Positions 29,780-39,656 are shown, numbered from the stretch's first letter. The stretch is 64,000 nucleotides of DNA from Bradyrhizobium sp. WD16 (GCF_024181725.1 NZ_CP028908.1:5783501-5847500), one strand, 5' to 3'. Notes: generated by a model from the sequence alone, not told the origin. Numbers and translations are program-made.

Positions 29780-31288
29780 ATGACCGCATTCCGCATCGCC
29801 ATCGGCGGCTTTCTCCACGAGACCAACACCTTCGCCCCGACCAAAGCCAGCTACGAAGGCTTCGTGCATGGCGGCGGCTGGCCGGCGATGGCGAGCGGCG
29901 AAGCGGTGCTCGCGCGGATCCGCAACATCAATGTCGGCGCCGCGGGCTTCATCGACGAGGCCGAGGCGCGCGGCTGGCAACTGATCCCGACCCTGTGGTG
30001 CGCCGCGAGTCCCTCGGCCCATGTGCGCGAGGACGCCTATGAGCGCATCGCCGGCGAGATTGTCGGCGGCATCGCCGCCGCCGGCCGGATCGACGCCGTC
30101 TATCTCGACCTGCACGGCGCCATGGTGGCCGAACATCTCGACGACGGCGAGGGCGAGGTGATCGCGCGCGTGCGGCGACTGATCGGCCCCGACGTGCCGC
30201 TGGTCGTCAGCCTCGATCTTCACGCCAATGTCACGCCGAGAATGGTGACCGAGGCCGACGCGCTGATCGCCTACCGCACCTATCCCCATGTCGACATGGC
30301 GGACACCGGCCGCGCCGCGGCGCGGCACCTCGCCTTGCTGCTCGGCACCGGGCGCCGCTTCGCCAAGGCGTTCCGGCAGCTGCCCTTCCTGATTCCGATC
30401 AGCTGGCAATGCACCATGATCGAGCCATGCCGCTCGATCTATCAGCGCCTCGCCGCGCTGGAGAGCGAGGCGGTGCCGACGCTGTCGTTCGCGCCCGGAT
30501 TTCCCGCCGCGGATTTTCCCGACTGCGCTCCGGCGGTGGTGGCCTATGGCGCCACCCAGGCCGATGCCGATCGCGCCGCCGATCAGGTCTACACTCTCGT
30601 CGCTGATGCCGAGAACGCCTTCGACGGCCGCATCTTCGATCCTGACGAGGGAGTCCGCCATGCCATGATGCTGGCGGCTCGGGCCACCAGGCCGGTGGTC
30701 ATCGCCGACACCCAGGACAATCCGGGCGCCGGCGGCGATTCCGACACCACCGGCATGCTGCGAGCCCTGCTGCGCAACGGCGCGACCCGCGCTGCGATCG
30801 GCGTCGTCGTCGACCCCGAGGCGGCGAAACTCGCCCATCAGGCCGGTGCCGGCGCCACCGTGCGGCTCGCGCTCGGCGGCAAGTCGGGCATTCCCGGCGA
30901 CGCGCCGCTGGAGGAGACCTTCACGGTGGAAACCCTGTCCGACGGCTGCTTCATCGCACCCGGCCCCTATTTCGGCGGCGGCGAAATGAATCTCGGGCCG
31001 TCGGCCTGTCTGCGCATCGGCGATGTCCGCGTCGTGGTCGGCTCGCGCAAGGCGCAGCTCGCCGACCAGGCGATGTTCCGCTTCGTCGGCATCGAGCCGA
31101 CCGAGCAGGCCATTCTCGTCAACAAGTCGTCGGTGCATTTCCGCGCCGATTTCGAGCCGATCGCGGAGACCATCATCGTCTGCGCCGCGCCGGGGCCGAT
31201 GCCGGCGGACACCGCCGCGCTGCCGTGGACGCGTCTGAAGCCGGGCATCCGCGTCCGGCCGAACGGGCCGCCCTTCTCCGGCCACTGA
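29780..31288 (+). CDS. M81 family metallopeptidase (MlrC-like)
   Basis: The 502-residue protein matches the M81/MlrC family: an N-terminal block RIAIGGFLHETNTFAPTKA, metal-site motifs DLHGAMV and SLDLHANVTPRMV, then DTQDNPGAGGDSDTTGMLRALL. MlrC cleaves linearised microcystin fragments, but most relatives have unknown peptide-like substrates. It is in the same direction as the peptide ABC operon and ahead of an M20 amidohydrolase, fitting hydrolysis of imported small peptides. ATG 29780 is set by the conserved N-terminus; longer starts are not supported. Confidence 0.88.
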   Translation: MTAFRIAIGGFLHETNTFAPTKASYEGFVHGGGWPAMASGEAVLARIRNINVGAAGFIDEAEARGWQLIPTLWCAASPSAHVREDAYERIAGEIVGGIAAAGRIDAVYLDLHGAMVAEHLDDGEGEVIARVRRLIGPDVPLVVSLDLHANVTPRMVTEADALIAYRTYPHVDMADTGRAAARHLALLLGTGRRFAKAFRQLPFLIPISWQCTMIEPCRSIYQRLAALESEAVPTLSFAPGFPAADFPDCAPAVVAYGATQADADRAADQVYTLVADAENAFDGRIFDPDEGVRHAMMLAARATRPVVIADTQDNPGAGGDSDTTGMLRALLRNGATRAAIGVVVDPEAAKLAHQAGAGATVRLALGGKSGIPGDAPLEETFTVETLSDGCFIAPGPYFGGGEMNLGPSACLRIGDVRVVVGSRKAQLADQAMFRFVGIEPTEQAILVNKSSVHFRADFEPIAETIIVCAAPGPMPADTAALPWTRLKPGIRVRPNGPPFSGH

Positions 31289-31329
31289 GTCCTCTCACCC
31301 CCTTCTGTCTCTCATCTGGATCCTTTCCC

Positions 31330-32499
31330 ATGGCCACCATCGACCGCATCGAAAGCTTCGCCGACGAACTGACCGCGATCCGCCGCGACATCCACGCCCA
31401 TCCCGAGATCGGCTTCGAGGAGCACCGCACGTCGGGCATCGTCGCCGACAAGCTCGCGGCCTGGGGCGTCGAGGTCCATCGCGGCGTCGGCGGCACCGGC
31501 GTCGTCGGCGTGCTCAAGGGCAAGAGCGACGGCACGAGGCGGATCGGCCTGCGCGCCGACATGGACGCGCTGCCGATGGACGAGAACACCAACCTGCCGT
31601 GGCGCTCGACCGTCCCCGGCCGCTTCCACGGCTGCGGCCATGACGGCCACACCACGATGCTGCTCGGCGCCGCGCGCTATCTCGCCGAGACCCGCGATTT
31701 CGCCGGCACCGCCGTCTTCATCTTCCAGCCGGCGGAGGAAGGCCTCGGCGGCGCCCGCGCCATGCTCGCCGATGGCCTGTTCGAACGCTTTCCCTGCGAC
31801 GAGATCTACGGCCTGCACAACTCCCCCGACCTCGAGCCCAACCAGGTCACGATCTTTCCGGGGCCGAGCATGGCGGGCGCCGACTTCTTCGACATCACCA
31901 TCCACGGCTACGGCAGCCACGGCGCCATGCCGGACCGCGCCAAGGACCCGGTGGTGATCGCGATCGCTCTCGGCCAGGCGCTGCAGACCATCGTCAGCCG
32001 CAACGTCAATCCGCTGCAGTCGGTGGTGCTGTCGATCACCCAGATCCATGCCGGCTCGGCCTACAACGTCATTCCCGGCGAGGCGAGGCTCGCCGGCACG
32101 GTGCGGGCCTTCTCCGACGACGTCCGCAAACTGGTGCGCGAGCGCATGCGAGCCATCGCGGCCGGGATCGCGGCAGCGTTCGATGTCGAGATCGAGGTCG
32201 ACATCCGCGACCTGTTCTCGGTGCTGGTCAACCACGAGGAGCATGCGGACGCCGTCGCCGCGGTGGCGCGCGAAGTCGTCGGCGCCGACAAGGTTTCCAC
32301 GGCGACGCTGCCGAAGATGGGCAGCGAGGATTTCGCCGACATGCTGCAGGCGGTGCCCGGAGCCTATTTCTGGATCGGCCACGAAGGCAAGGTGCCGCTG
32401 CACAATCCCGGCTACGTGCTCGACGACGGCATCCTGCCCGTCGGCGCCAGCCTCTATTCGCGCATCGTCGAGACGCGGCTGCCGCTGGGAAAATCGTAA
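31330..32499 (+). CDS. M20 family amidohydrolase (hippurate hydrolase-like)
   Basis: This 389-residue M20D-type enzyme has RRDIHAHPEIGFEEHRTS, LRADMDALPM, HGCGHDGHTTMLLGAA (metal Cys/His), FQPAEEGLGGARAML and a C-terminal KMGSEDFADML. These are the motifs of hippurate, N-acetylated amino acid and indole-3-acetyl-amino acid hydrolases. It would release an amino acid plus a carboxylic acid in the cytoplasm. It follows the M81 gene by 41 bp, so the two probably share a transcript with the transporter. Confidence 0.9.
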   Translation: MATIDRIESFADELTAIRRDIHAHPEIGFEEHRTSGIVADKLAAWGVEVHRGVGGTGVVGVLKGKSDGTRRIGLRADMDALPMDENTNLPWRSTVPGRFHGCGHDGHTTMLLGAARYLAETRDFAGTAVFIFQPAEEGLGGARAMLADGLFERFPCDEIYGLHNSPDLEPNQVTIFPGPSMAGADFFDITIHGYGSHGAMPDRAKDPVVIAIALGQALQTIVSRNVNPLQSVVLSITQIHAGSAYNVIPGEARLAGTVRAFSDDVRKLVRERMRAIAAGIAAAFDVEIEVDIRDLFSVLVNHEEHADAVAAVAREVVGADKVSTATLPKMGSEDFADMLQAVPGAYFWIGHEGKVPLHNPGYVLDDGILPVGASLYSRIVETRLPLGKS

Positions 32500-32526
32500 A
32501 CGGGCGGCGCGTCCCTCATAACAAGA

Positions 32527-32872
32527 GCCCCTCACCCGGATCGCTTGCGCGATCCGACCTCTCCCCGCAAGCGGCTCTCAGATTCACGCATTCGGGTGGC
32601 GACCGAGGCGCCCTGACCTTCATTCTCGTCATGGCCGGGCTTGTCACCGGAAGTCGGATGTTTCCGACTTCCGGCACGAGAAAAAGAACGCGATCCGGCC
32701 AGAGCCGGATCGCCATGCCATCCACGTCTTTCAGGTCGAGAGTCCCCAAAGTCGTGGATGCCCGGCGCAAGGCCGGGCATGACGATAGAAAGGCCGAAAG
32801 AGTGGCCGCTTTCTCGCCTGCGGATCAGATCTGTGAATCTGATAGCCGCATGGCGGGGAGAGGTGAAGAACC
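32527..32872. repeat. REP-type palindrome split by an insertion
   Basis: The left half (cccctcacccggatcgct...gacctctccccgcaagcgg) ends at 32574 and the right half (gcggggagaggtgaag) resumes near 32853. Joined, they would form the REP hairpin seen whole at 27764. The intervening 272 bp are the MITE-like element described separately. The whole lies between convergent genes. Confidence 0.75.
32575..32846. mobile_element. MITE-like element in a REP loop (copy 1)
   Basis: The terminal inverted repeats are CTCTCAGATTCAC... on the left and ...GTGAATCTGATAG on the right, one mismatch in 13. They resemble those of the element at 45462. Inside are inverted copies of another palindrome family (cgtcatggccgggc... 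and ...ggccgggcatgacga). Flanks cgcaagcgg and cgcatggcgg look like a decayed target duplication. No transposase is encoded. Confidence 0.55.
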
Positions 32873-32875
32873 CGC

Positions 32876-35800
32876 TCAGGTCGGCTTGAGCTCGAACTTG
32901 GCGACGTCGCGGGCGCGCTCGGAATTGGCCTGGGCGCGGTGATCGGTGGCGATCGCCGAATAGACGGCCGGCAGCACGAACAGCGTGAACAGCGTGCCGA
33001 TCGACATGCCGGCGACCACCACGAGGCCGATGGAGAAGCGGCTCGCGGCGCCCGCGCCATGGGCCGTCAGCAGCGGCAGCAGGCCCGCCACCATGGCGGC
33101 CGTGGTCATCAGGATCGGCCGCAGCCGCACCCGCGCCGCCATCTCGATGGCCGAGCGGCGGTCGAGTCCCTCCTTGAGCTGGAGCTCGTTGGCGAACTCC
33201 ACCATCAGGATGCCGTGCTTGCTGATCAGCCCGACCAGGGTGAGCAGGCCGACCTCGCTGTAGATGTTGAGCGTCGCCATCCCGAAAAACAGCGGAATCA
33301 GCGCGCCGCTGATCGCCATGGGCACGCTGATCAGGATGACGAGCGGATCCCTGATGCTCTCGAACTGGGCGGCGAGCACCAGGAAGATGATGATCACCGC
33401 GAATCCGAACGCCACCACGATCTGGTTGCCTTCCTGAACATACTGCCGCGAGTCGGCGAGGAAGTCGTGGTTGAAGCCGGCCGGCAGCTGCTTGGCCTGG
33501 TTCTCCAGGAACTCGACCGCCGTTCCCATGGTCACGCCCGGCATCGCCACCGCCGAGAAGGTGGCGGAGTTGAGCTGGTTGTAATGGGTCAGCGCGTTCG
33601 GGTCGGTCGCCGTCTCGATCGAAACCAGCGTCGCCAACGGGACCTGCGAGCCGCCCGGCGCCGGAACGTAGTAATTGTCCAGCATCTCCGGCGACAACCG
33701 CTTGTCGCGCGGCACCTGCGGGATCACCTGATAGGAACGGCCCTCCAGATTGAAGCGGTTGATGTAGTTGCCGCCCAGCATCACGGCGAGCGTGTTGCCG
33801 ATCTGCTGCATGGTGATCCCGAGCTCGTTGGCCTTGGCGCGGTCGATCTTCACCCGCACCACCGGCTGGTTGAAGTCGAGGTCGCTGTCGGACACGATGA
33901 ACAATCCGCTCTTGCGCGCGGCGTCCTTGAGCTTCTGCATCTGCTCATAGACGGTGCGGAAGCTCTGGGTGCTGTTGATCACCATCTGGATCGGCAGGCC
34001 GCCCGGACCGCCGGGCAGCGCCGGCAGGTTGAAGGCGAAGGCGCTGACGCCCTCGATCTTGCTGAGCTCGTTCTGCACCTCCTGCTTCATGGCGGTGGAG
34101 GAGCGCTTGCGCTCGTCCCACGGCTTGAGGATCATGCCGGCGATGCCCTGGCTGGGCGTCGGCGTGCCGTTGATGACGAAGCGCAGATCGGTCTCGGGGA
34201 ACTTGGCGAAGGCGGCATCCAGCCGTTTGCCGTAATAATTCAGGTAGTCGATATTGGCGTATTTCGGCGCCTTGGTGATCGAGAACAGGATGCCCTGGTC
34301 TTCCTCGGGCGCCAGCTCCTTGTTGGTATTGAGGAACATGAAACCGACGAGACCGAGGATCGTCGCCGCGAACAGCGCGGTGATCGGCCGATAGTCCAGC
34401 GAGCGGTCGAGCTGCCGGCCGTACCAGCGCGTCACCGACTGGAAGATGCCATCGACGAGCCGCGCGAAACGCCCCTGTTCGACATGGGTGAGCAGCACCG
34501 AGCACATCATCGGCGACAGCGTCAGGGCGATCACCCCCGACACGATCACCGAGCCCGCCAGGGTGAAGGCGAACTCCTTGAACAGCGCGCCGGTGACGCC
34601 ACCGAGGAAGCCGATCGGCGCGTAGACGGCCGCCAGCGTGATGGTCATGGAGATGACCGGCCCGACGATCTCGCGGGCGCCTTGCAACGAGGCCTGGACG
34701 GGCGACTTGCCCTCCTCCAGATGTCGATGGATGTTCTCCACCACCACGATGGCGTCGTCGACCACGAGTCCGATGGCCAGCACCATGGCCAGCAGGGTCA
34801 GCAGATTGATACTGAATCCGAGCGAGGTCATGAAGATGCAGACGCCGACCAGCGACAGCGGGATGGTGACGACCGGGATGATCACCGACCGGAACGAGGC
34901 CAGGAACAGGAAGATCACCACGACGACGATGCCGACGGCTTCGATCAGCGTCTTCTCGACCTCGTCGATCGAGGACTGGATGAACTTGGTCGAGTCATAG
35001 GCCACCGTCATCTTCATCGACGGCGGCAGGTTGCGCTGGAGTTCGGGAAACAGCGCGCGCACGCCCTTGACGATGTTGAGCGGATTGCCCTGCGGCGTCG
35101 ACTGCACGCCGATGAAGATGGCCTGCTGGCCGTTCATCGCCACGCTGGCGTCGGTGCTCTGGGCGGCGAGTTCGACCGTGGCGATGTCCTCGATCCGCAC
35201 CAAGGCGCCGTCCTTCGCCTTGACGGTCATGCGCTTGAACTGGTCGAGATTGGTCAGGTCGGTATTGGTGGAGACGTTGCTGACGGTAAGGTAGCCCTTG
35301 GTCTGGCCGGCGGCCGCCTGGAAGTTGTTGGCCTGGATCGCCGCCGCGAGGTCCGCCGACGACACGCCGCGGCCGGCCATCCGCACCGGATCGAGCCAGA
35401 TGCGCATGGCGAAGGTCTGGCCGCCGAGGATGTCGGCGGAGGCGACGCCGTCAACCGTGGACAGGATCGGCTGCACCACGCGCGTCAGATAGTCGGAGAT
35501 CGCCGAGCCGCCGAGTTCGTCGCTGGCGAAGCCGATATACATCACCGCCGTGGTCTGGCCGGTGGATTTCAGGATCACCGGGTCGTTGGCTTCCTTCGGG
35601 ATCAGGTACTTCACCGAATTGACCTTCGACAGCACTTCGGTGAGCGCCGCATTGGGGTCGGAATTCAGCTTGATGAAGACCTGGATCGTGCTGGTGCCCT
35701 GCACCGAGGACGACGTCATGTAGTCGACGCCCTCGGCCGAGGCCACCGCCTGCTCGATGGGCGTCGTAATGAAGCCCTGCATCAGGTCCGGCGAGGCGCC

Positions 35801-35956
35801 GGGATAGGCGGTCGTGATGGTCACGACCGTGTTGGACAGCTTGGGATATTGCCGGATCGGCAGCTTGAAGGCGGCCTGGAGGCCGATCAGCAGGATCAGC
35901 GCGCTGACCACGACCGACAGCACGGGCCGCTTGATGAAGATATCGGTAAACGACAT
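32876..35956 (-). CDS. RND efflux permease (HAE1 family)
   Basis: The 1026-residue pump starts TDIFIKRPVLSVVVSALILLIGLQA and has the proton-relay Asp pair in AIGLVVDDAIVVVENIHRHLEEG and the late-helix block LISKHGILMVEFANEL. The ATG at 35956 follows AGGGGAG. It is last in a TetR-MFP-RND operon and exports unknown compounds from the inner membrane/periplasm with the adaptor encoded upstream. It is not closely similar to the pump at 5708 beyond family motifs. A terminal outer-membrane channel is not encoded here. Confidence 0.95.
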   Translation of the reverse strand: MSFTDIFIKRPVLSVVVSALILLIGLQAAFKLPIRQYPKLSNTVVTITTAYPGASPDLMQGFITTPIEQAVASAEGVDYMTSSSVQGTSTIQVFIKLNSDPNAALTEVLSKVNSVKYLIPKEANDPVILKSTGQTTAVMYIGFASDELGGSAISDYLTRVVQPILSTVDGVASADILGGQTFAMRIWLDPVRMAGRGVSSADLAAAIQANNFQAAAGQTKGYLTVSNVSTNTDLTNLDQFKRMTVKAKDGALVRIEDIATVELAAQSTDASVAMNGQQAIFIGVQSTPQGNPLNIVKGVRALFPELQRNLPPSMKMTVAYDSTKFIQSSIDEVEKTLIEAVGIVVVVIFLFLASFRSVIIPVVTIPLSLVGVCIFMTSLGFSINLLTLLAMVLAIGLVVDDAIVVVENIHRHLEEGKSPVQASLQGAREIVGPVISMTITLAAVYAPIGFLGGVTGALFKEFAFTLAGSVIVSGVIALTLSPMMCSVLLTHVEQGRFARLVDGIFQSVTRWYGRQLDRSLDYRPITALFAATILGLVGFMFLNTNKELAPEEDQGILFSITKAPKYANIDYLNYYGKRLDAAFAKFPETDLRFVINGTPTPSQGIAGMILKPWDERKRSSTAMKQEVQNELSKIEGVSAFAFNLPALPGGPGGLPIQMVINSTQSFRTVYEQMQKLKDAARKSGLFIVSDSDLDFNQPVVRVKIDRAKANELGITMQQIGNTLAVMLGGNYINRFNLEGRSYQVIPQVPRDKRLSPEMLDNYYVPAPGGSQVPLATLVSIETATDPNALTHYNQLNSATFSAVAMPGVTMGTAVEFLENQAKQLPAGFNHDFLADSRQYVQEGNQIVVAFGFAVIIIFLVLAAQFESIRDPLVILISVPMAISGALIPLFFGMATLNIYSEVGLLTLVGLISKHGILMVEFANELQLKEGLDRRSAIEMAARVRLRPILMTTAAMVAGLLPLLTAHGAGAASRFSIGLVVVAGMSIGTLFTLFVLPAVYSAIATDHRAQANSERARDVAKFELKPT

Positions 35957-35975
35957 GCGTTGACTCCCCTGCCGC

Positions 35976-37172
35976 TCAGTAGCGCGGCGGGTTGGCGGGG
36001 ATCGGCGGCGGCGGTTCGGACGAGATCGCGACCGCGGCGCCGGACTGGAGCTTGAGCTGGCCGACGGCCGCAACGCGGTCGCCCGCCTTGAGCCCGGTCA
36101 GGATGACGGTGCGGCCGTTGACGCGGTCACCGGTGCGCACGAAGGTGCGATCGGCGGTCAGCGTCGTCGCGCCCTTGTCGTCCTTGGCTTCCTTGATGAG
36201 GAACACCGAGTCGCCATACAGCGTGTAGTCGACCGCCGTTTCCGGCACCGTCACCACCGCCGGCTCCGGCGGCAGCACCACCGTGGTGGAGGCGAACATG
36301 CCGGGCTTGAGGCTGTGGTCCGCATTGTCGATCGTCGCCTGCACCTTGATGTTGCGCGTGTCCGAATTGATCTGCGGCTCGATCGTGGTGATCTTGCCCT
36401 CGAACGTCCGGTTCGGAAAGGTGTCGACCTTGACGCGCACGGTCTGGCCCACCGCGATCACCGCGCGCTGCTTCTCCGGCAAGGTGAAGTTCAGGAACAC
36501 CTTGGACAGGTCGGTGAGCGAGACGATCTTGCTGCCGGCGCCGAGGAACTGGCCGACCTCGACGAGACGAACGCCGAGATCGCCGCCGAACGGCGCCTTC
36601 ACCAGCTTCTGAGAAATGATCGCCTCGGTCTTGGCGATCGCCGCATTGGCCTGATCATAGGACGCCTGCGTCTGGTCGACCGTCGCCTGCGGCCCGAACT
36701 GGCGCGACGCCAGCGACTTGGCGCGCTCCAGCGCCAGCTGGGCGGCGGTGGCCTGAGCCTTGTAGCTCAACAAATCGGCCTGATCAGGCTCGTCAAAGAT
36801 CTGCAGCAGCGGATCGCCGGCATTCACATGCGCGCCCGCCTCGAACAGGATCTTGGTGACGCGGCCGGCGACGTCGTTGCTGATATCGACCTGATGCACG
36901 GCGGCGAGATCGCCGATGCCGTAAAGCAGGTTCGGGACCACCTCGGACGTCGCCTCGGCGACCGACACCGCGACCGGCGGCGGCTTCATGCTGGCGAAGA
37001 ACTTGGCGATCATCATGTTGCGGAAGGCATTGAAGCCCCACAAGCCGCCGGCGAGCACCACCAGCAACAGGCCGACGATGATGAACCAGCGCCGCATACG
37101 CACCGGGCGGGCGTGCGGCTTTTCGTCGATGCTCTTGGCCGAGATGGGAGCCTGGGTCGATGAGATGCTCAT
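35976..37172 (-). CDS. RND efflux periplasmic adaptor
   Basis: This 398-residue membrane fusion protein has a single N-terminal anchor (RRWFIIVGLLLVVLAGGLWGF, about residues 27-48), lipoyl halves around GRVTKILFEAGAHVNAGDPLLQ and APFGGDLGVRLVEVGQ, a coiled alpha-hairpin and a beta-barrel (SLKPGMFASTTVVLP). The C-terminus is Pro-rich. Its start overlaps the TetR stop by 4 nt (ATGA) and it precedes the pump by 19 bp, so the three genes are one operon. Confidence 0.93.
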   Translation of the reverse strand: MSISSTQAPISAKSIDEKPHARPVRMRRWFIIVGLLLVVLAGGLWGFNAFRNMMIAKFFASMKPPPVAVSVAEATSEVVPNLLYGIGDLAAVHQVDISNDVAGRVTKILFEAGAHVNAGDPLLQIFDEPDQADLLSYKAQATAAQLALERAKSLASRQFGPQATVDQTQASYDQANAAIAKTEAIISQKLVKAPFGGDLGVRLVEVGQFLGAGSKIVSLTDLSKVFLNFTLPEKQRAVIAVGQTVRVKVDTFPNRTFEGKITTIEPQINSDTRNIKVQATIDNADHSLKPGMFASTTVVLPPEPAVVTVPETAVDYTLYGDSVFLIKEAKDDKGATTLTADRTFVRTGDRVNGRTVILTGLKAGDRVAAVGQLKLQSGAAVAISSEPPPPIPANPPRY

Positions 37173-37891
37173 GGCTGTGCGCTTTCGGAAACAAAGGACT
37201 TGGCGGTCTCGGCAACCTGTAATGGCTCCGGGAAATACGTCGCGATTGCGTGCTCTTTGAGGCCCATTCCGCGGAGCAGGAACTCGCTGACCTGCAGCTC
37301 CAGGCCGTGAATATCACCAAAGGCCAGGGTTGCGGGCCGCGGGATATACGACAGGGCGATCATTTGAATCAACTGGTGAGCGAACCAGAACAGATTCATC
37401 CGGGGGCCCGGCAGCGGCGACGCGTCACCGTCGGCGATCGCGCGCTGCAGGGAGGCGGTGAAGATCGGCTCGATGATGGCGCCGACCTTGGCATGCAGCA
37501 GGCGGGCGAACTCGCCATCCTCGAGATGGCTGGACACCAGCAGCTTGATTCGCTGGATCTCCTCCTCGTCCGGACGCTCCACCACCGCCTCGAGAAAGTG
37601 GCGGACCATGTCGTGGACGGCTCGGACCAGCGTCGCGGTGGACGGCTCCAGCGCCTGCAGCCGCTGCAACTCCGGATCGGCCTCGCAGGCCTCCCGCAGA
37701 ATCTCGGCGTAGAGCGCCGACTTGCTGGGGAAGTGCTTGAACAGCAGCGCCTCGGAGATGCCGGCGGCGGCGGCGACGCTGCGCGTCGTCGTCCCGGCGA
37801 AGCCGTGGCGGGCAAAGCAGGCCCGCGCGGCGGCCACAATGGCCTCGCGGCGGGCTTCGTTGGTCAGGCGGACGGGGCGCGTCGGACGCAT
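37169..37891 (-). CDS. TetR family transcriptional repressor of the efflux operon
   Basis: This 240-residue regulator has a TetR N-terminal HTH (REAIVAAARACFARHGFAGTTTRSVAAAAGISEALLFKHFPSKSALYAEIL) and a variable ligand domain. It is first in the operon with the adaptor and pump, and a perfect 20-bp palindrome sits just upstream of its start. The simplest reading is autorepression relieved by a pump substrate. Confidence 0.93.
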   Translation of the reverse strand: MRPTRPVRLTNEARREAIVAAARACFARHGFAGTTTRSVAAAAGISEALLFKHFPSKSALYAEILREACEADPELQRLQALEPSTATLVRAVHDMVRHFLEAVVERPDEEEIQRIKLLVSSHLEDGEFARLLHAKVGAIIEPIFTASLQRAIADGDASPLPGPRMNLFWFAHQLIQMIALSYIPRPATLAFGDIHGLELQVSEFLLRGMGLKEHAIATYFPEPLQVAETAKSFVSESAQP

Positions 37892-37897
37892 GGTGCG

Positions 37898-37917
37898 CTA
37901 AGTAAGCGCTTACTTAG
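37898..37917. promoter_or_regulatory. TetR operator palindrome
   Basis: CTAAGTAAGCGCTTACTTAG is a perfect 20-bp palindrome beginning 7 bp before the TetR start codon (37891). It is the expected size and place for a TetR-family operator controlling TetR and the RND operon. The region beyond it up to the aminotransferase start is AT-richer and may hold both promoters. Confidence 0.75.
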
Positions 37918-38126
37918 AAAAATCAAGAAATATCTCGCAACTGCGAAGGCGTCCGCAAGGAGCGAGCGGCGGTATAATAATACCAGCGATCGAGGCAGTC
38001 CTCGCGCGAGCCTTGGTCCTTCGCTGCTCTCACTGCACACCGGGCAAGCGCTGATCCGCCTCGCCTTTGCAACGGCATCGCAGTAAGCGGAGGAGCTGAC
38101 GGATTCCAGATGAGGAGAACGATCCG

Positions 38127-39314
38127 ATGGTGCTACGTGCGGGCCGCGAATTCCTGGCCATTCCCGGCCCGACCACGATGCCCGACGAGGTGCTCGCGGC
38201 AATGCATCGCCCGGCCATGGACATCTACGCCGGCGAGCTGATCGCGATCACCGACAGCCTGCTCGCCGATCTGTCCAGGCTGTTCCGTACCGCCGGCCGC
38301 TCCTACATCTATATCGCCAACGGCCACGGCGCCTGGGAGGCCGCGCTTACCAATGTGCTCTCCCGCGGCGACAAGATCCTGGTGCTGGAGAGCGGCCGCT
38401 TCGCCGTCGGCTGGGGCGAGGCCGCCGCCAGGCTCGGCGTCGAGGTCGAGATCCTGCCCGGCAGCTGGAGCCGCGCGGTGCGCCCCGAAGCGGTGGAAGC
38501 CCGGCTGAAGCAGGACAGCGGCAGCCGCATCAAGGCGGTGCTGGCGGTGCAGGTCGACACCGCATCGGGGGTCGTCAACGACATAGCCGCCATCGGCCAG
38601 GCGATCCGCGCCGCCGGTCACGACGCGCTGTTCATGGTCGATGCGGTCGCCTCGCTCGGCTGCATGCCGTTCGCGATGGACGACTGGCGCATCGATGTGG
38701 CGATGTCCGCCTCGCAGAAGGGCCTGATGACGCCGCCCGGCATCGGCCTCGTCGCCGCCGGACCGCGCGCCCGCGACGTCCATCTCAAGGCCGATCTGCG
38801 CACGCCCTATTGGGACTGGACCGCCCGCGAAGGCGAAGAGCACTACATGAAGTATTCCGGCACGCCGCCGGTGCACCTGCTCTACGCCTTGCGCAAGGCG
38901 CTCGACATGCTGTTCGCCGAAGGCGCCGAGAACACCTTCCGCCGCCATCGCCTGCTGGCCGAGGCGGTGCGCCAGGCGGTGAGCGTCTGGGCCGAACGCG
39001 AACGCCTCGCCTTCAACATCACCGCGCCCGGCGAGCGCTCCGACACCGTGACCACGGTGCTGGTGCACGGCACGCCCTCGGCCGACGATCTGAAGGATTT
39101 CTGCCGCGACACCTGCGGCGTCGTGCTCGGCAACGGCATCGGCGCCCTCTCCGGCCACGCCTTCCGCATCGCCCATATGGGCCACATCAACGCGCCGATG
39201 GTGCTCGGCACGCTCGGCGTCACCGAGGTCGGCCTCAACGTCCTGCGGATTCCGCACGGCACCGGCGGCGTGCAGGCGGCGACCGCCTATCTCGGCGACA
39301 GCCTGCGCGCTTGA
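38127..39314 (+). CDS. Class V aminotransferase (alanine/serine-glyoxylate aminotransferase-like)
   Basis: This 395-residue PLP enzyme of the class V small-subunit group opens with FLAIPGPTTMPDEVLAAMHRP, the usual start of alanine- and serine-glyoxylate aminotransferases. It carries GHGAWEAALTNVLSRGD, the Asp in MVDAVASLG and the Schiff-base Lys in SASQKGLMTPPG. It would move an amino group between an amino acid and glyoxylate or a related oxoacid. GAGGAG precedes ATG 38127. It stands alone, divergent from the TetR operon. Confidence 0.9.
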   Translation: MVLRAGREFLAIPGPTTMPDEVLAAMHRPAMDIYAGELIAITDSLLADLSRLFRTAGRSYIYIANGHGAWEAALTNVLSRGDKILVLESGRFAVGWGEAAARLGVEVEILPGSWSRAVRPEAVEARLKQDSGSRIKAVLAVQVDTASGVVNDIAAIGQAIRAAGHDALFMVDAVASLGCMPFAMDDWRIDVAMSASQKGLMTPPGIGLVAAGPRARDVHLKADLRTPYWDWTAREGEEHYMKYSGTPPVHLLYALRKALDMLFAEGAENTFRRHRLLAEAVRQAVSVWAERERLAFNITAPGERSDTVTTVLVHGTPSADDLKDFCRDTCGVVLGNGIGALSGHAFRIAHMGHINAPMVLGTLGVTEVGLNVLRIPHGTGGVQAATAYLGDSLRA

Positions 39315-39656
39315 CCCTCTCGCCGGCGGGTCGATGGGGGCGTGACGACCATCGACGCCGTCCGCCGAAACTTTCGGCGCCGCATTTTTTTTTGCGTGGC
39401 CGTCTGGTCACGCCGCAGAACACCGAAGCTCACACATCTCCGCTTCTCGGTCGAGCGCGGATGGACAACCTCCTGCAAGCCCGCAACTAACGCCCACAAC
39501 GGGTGTCCCGCCTCCGACCTTCGTCAGCTCCCACGGCTGCATTAACCGGCTCACCAACGCGTATGCGAAGACGGTCCGCGGCCACCGAGGGGACACAATG
39601 ATGCAGTGATGTCGATGCGAATCAATTCAGATTCGCAACTCGGAAAGGGAAGTCAA
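39315..39656. other. Gene-free region after the aminotransferase
   Basis: Apart from the hairpin and T-run at 39364-39393 nothing coding is convincing. Short frames across it have no family look or ribosome sites. The AT-richer part near 39600-39650 is the probable promoter region of the small gene at 39657. Confidence 0.4.
39364..39393 (+). terminator. Putative rho-independent terminator
   Basis: The stem GCCGAA/TTCGGC with a 3-nt loop is followed after 6 nt by nine Ts (39385-39393), 50 bp past the aminotransferase stop. The stem is short and the spacer longer than ideal, so this is only probable. Confidence 0.4.
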
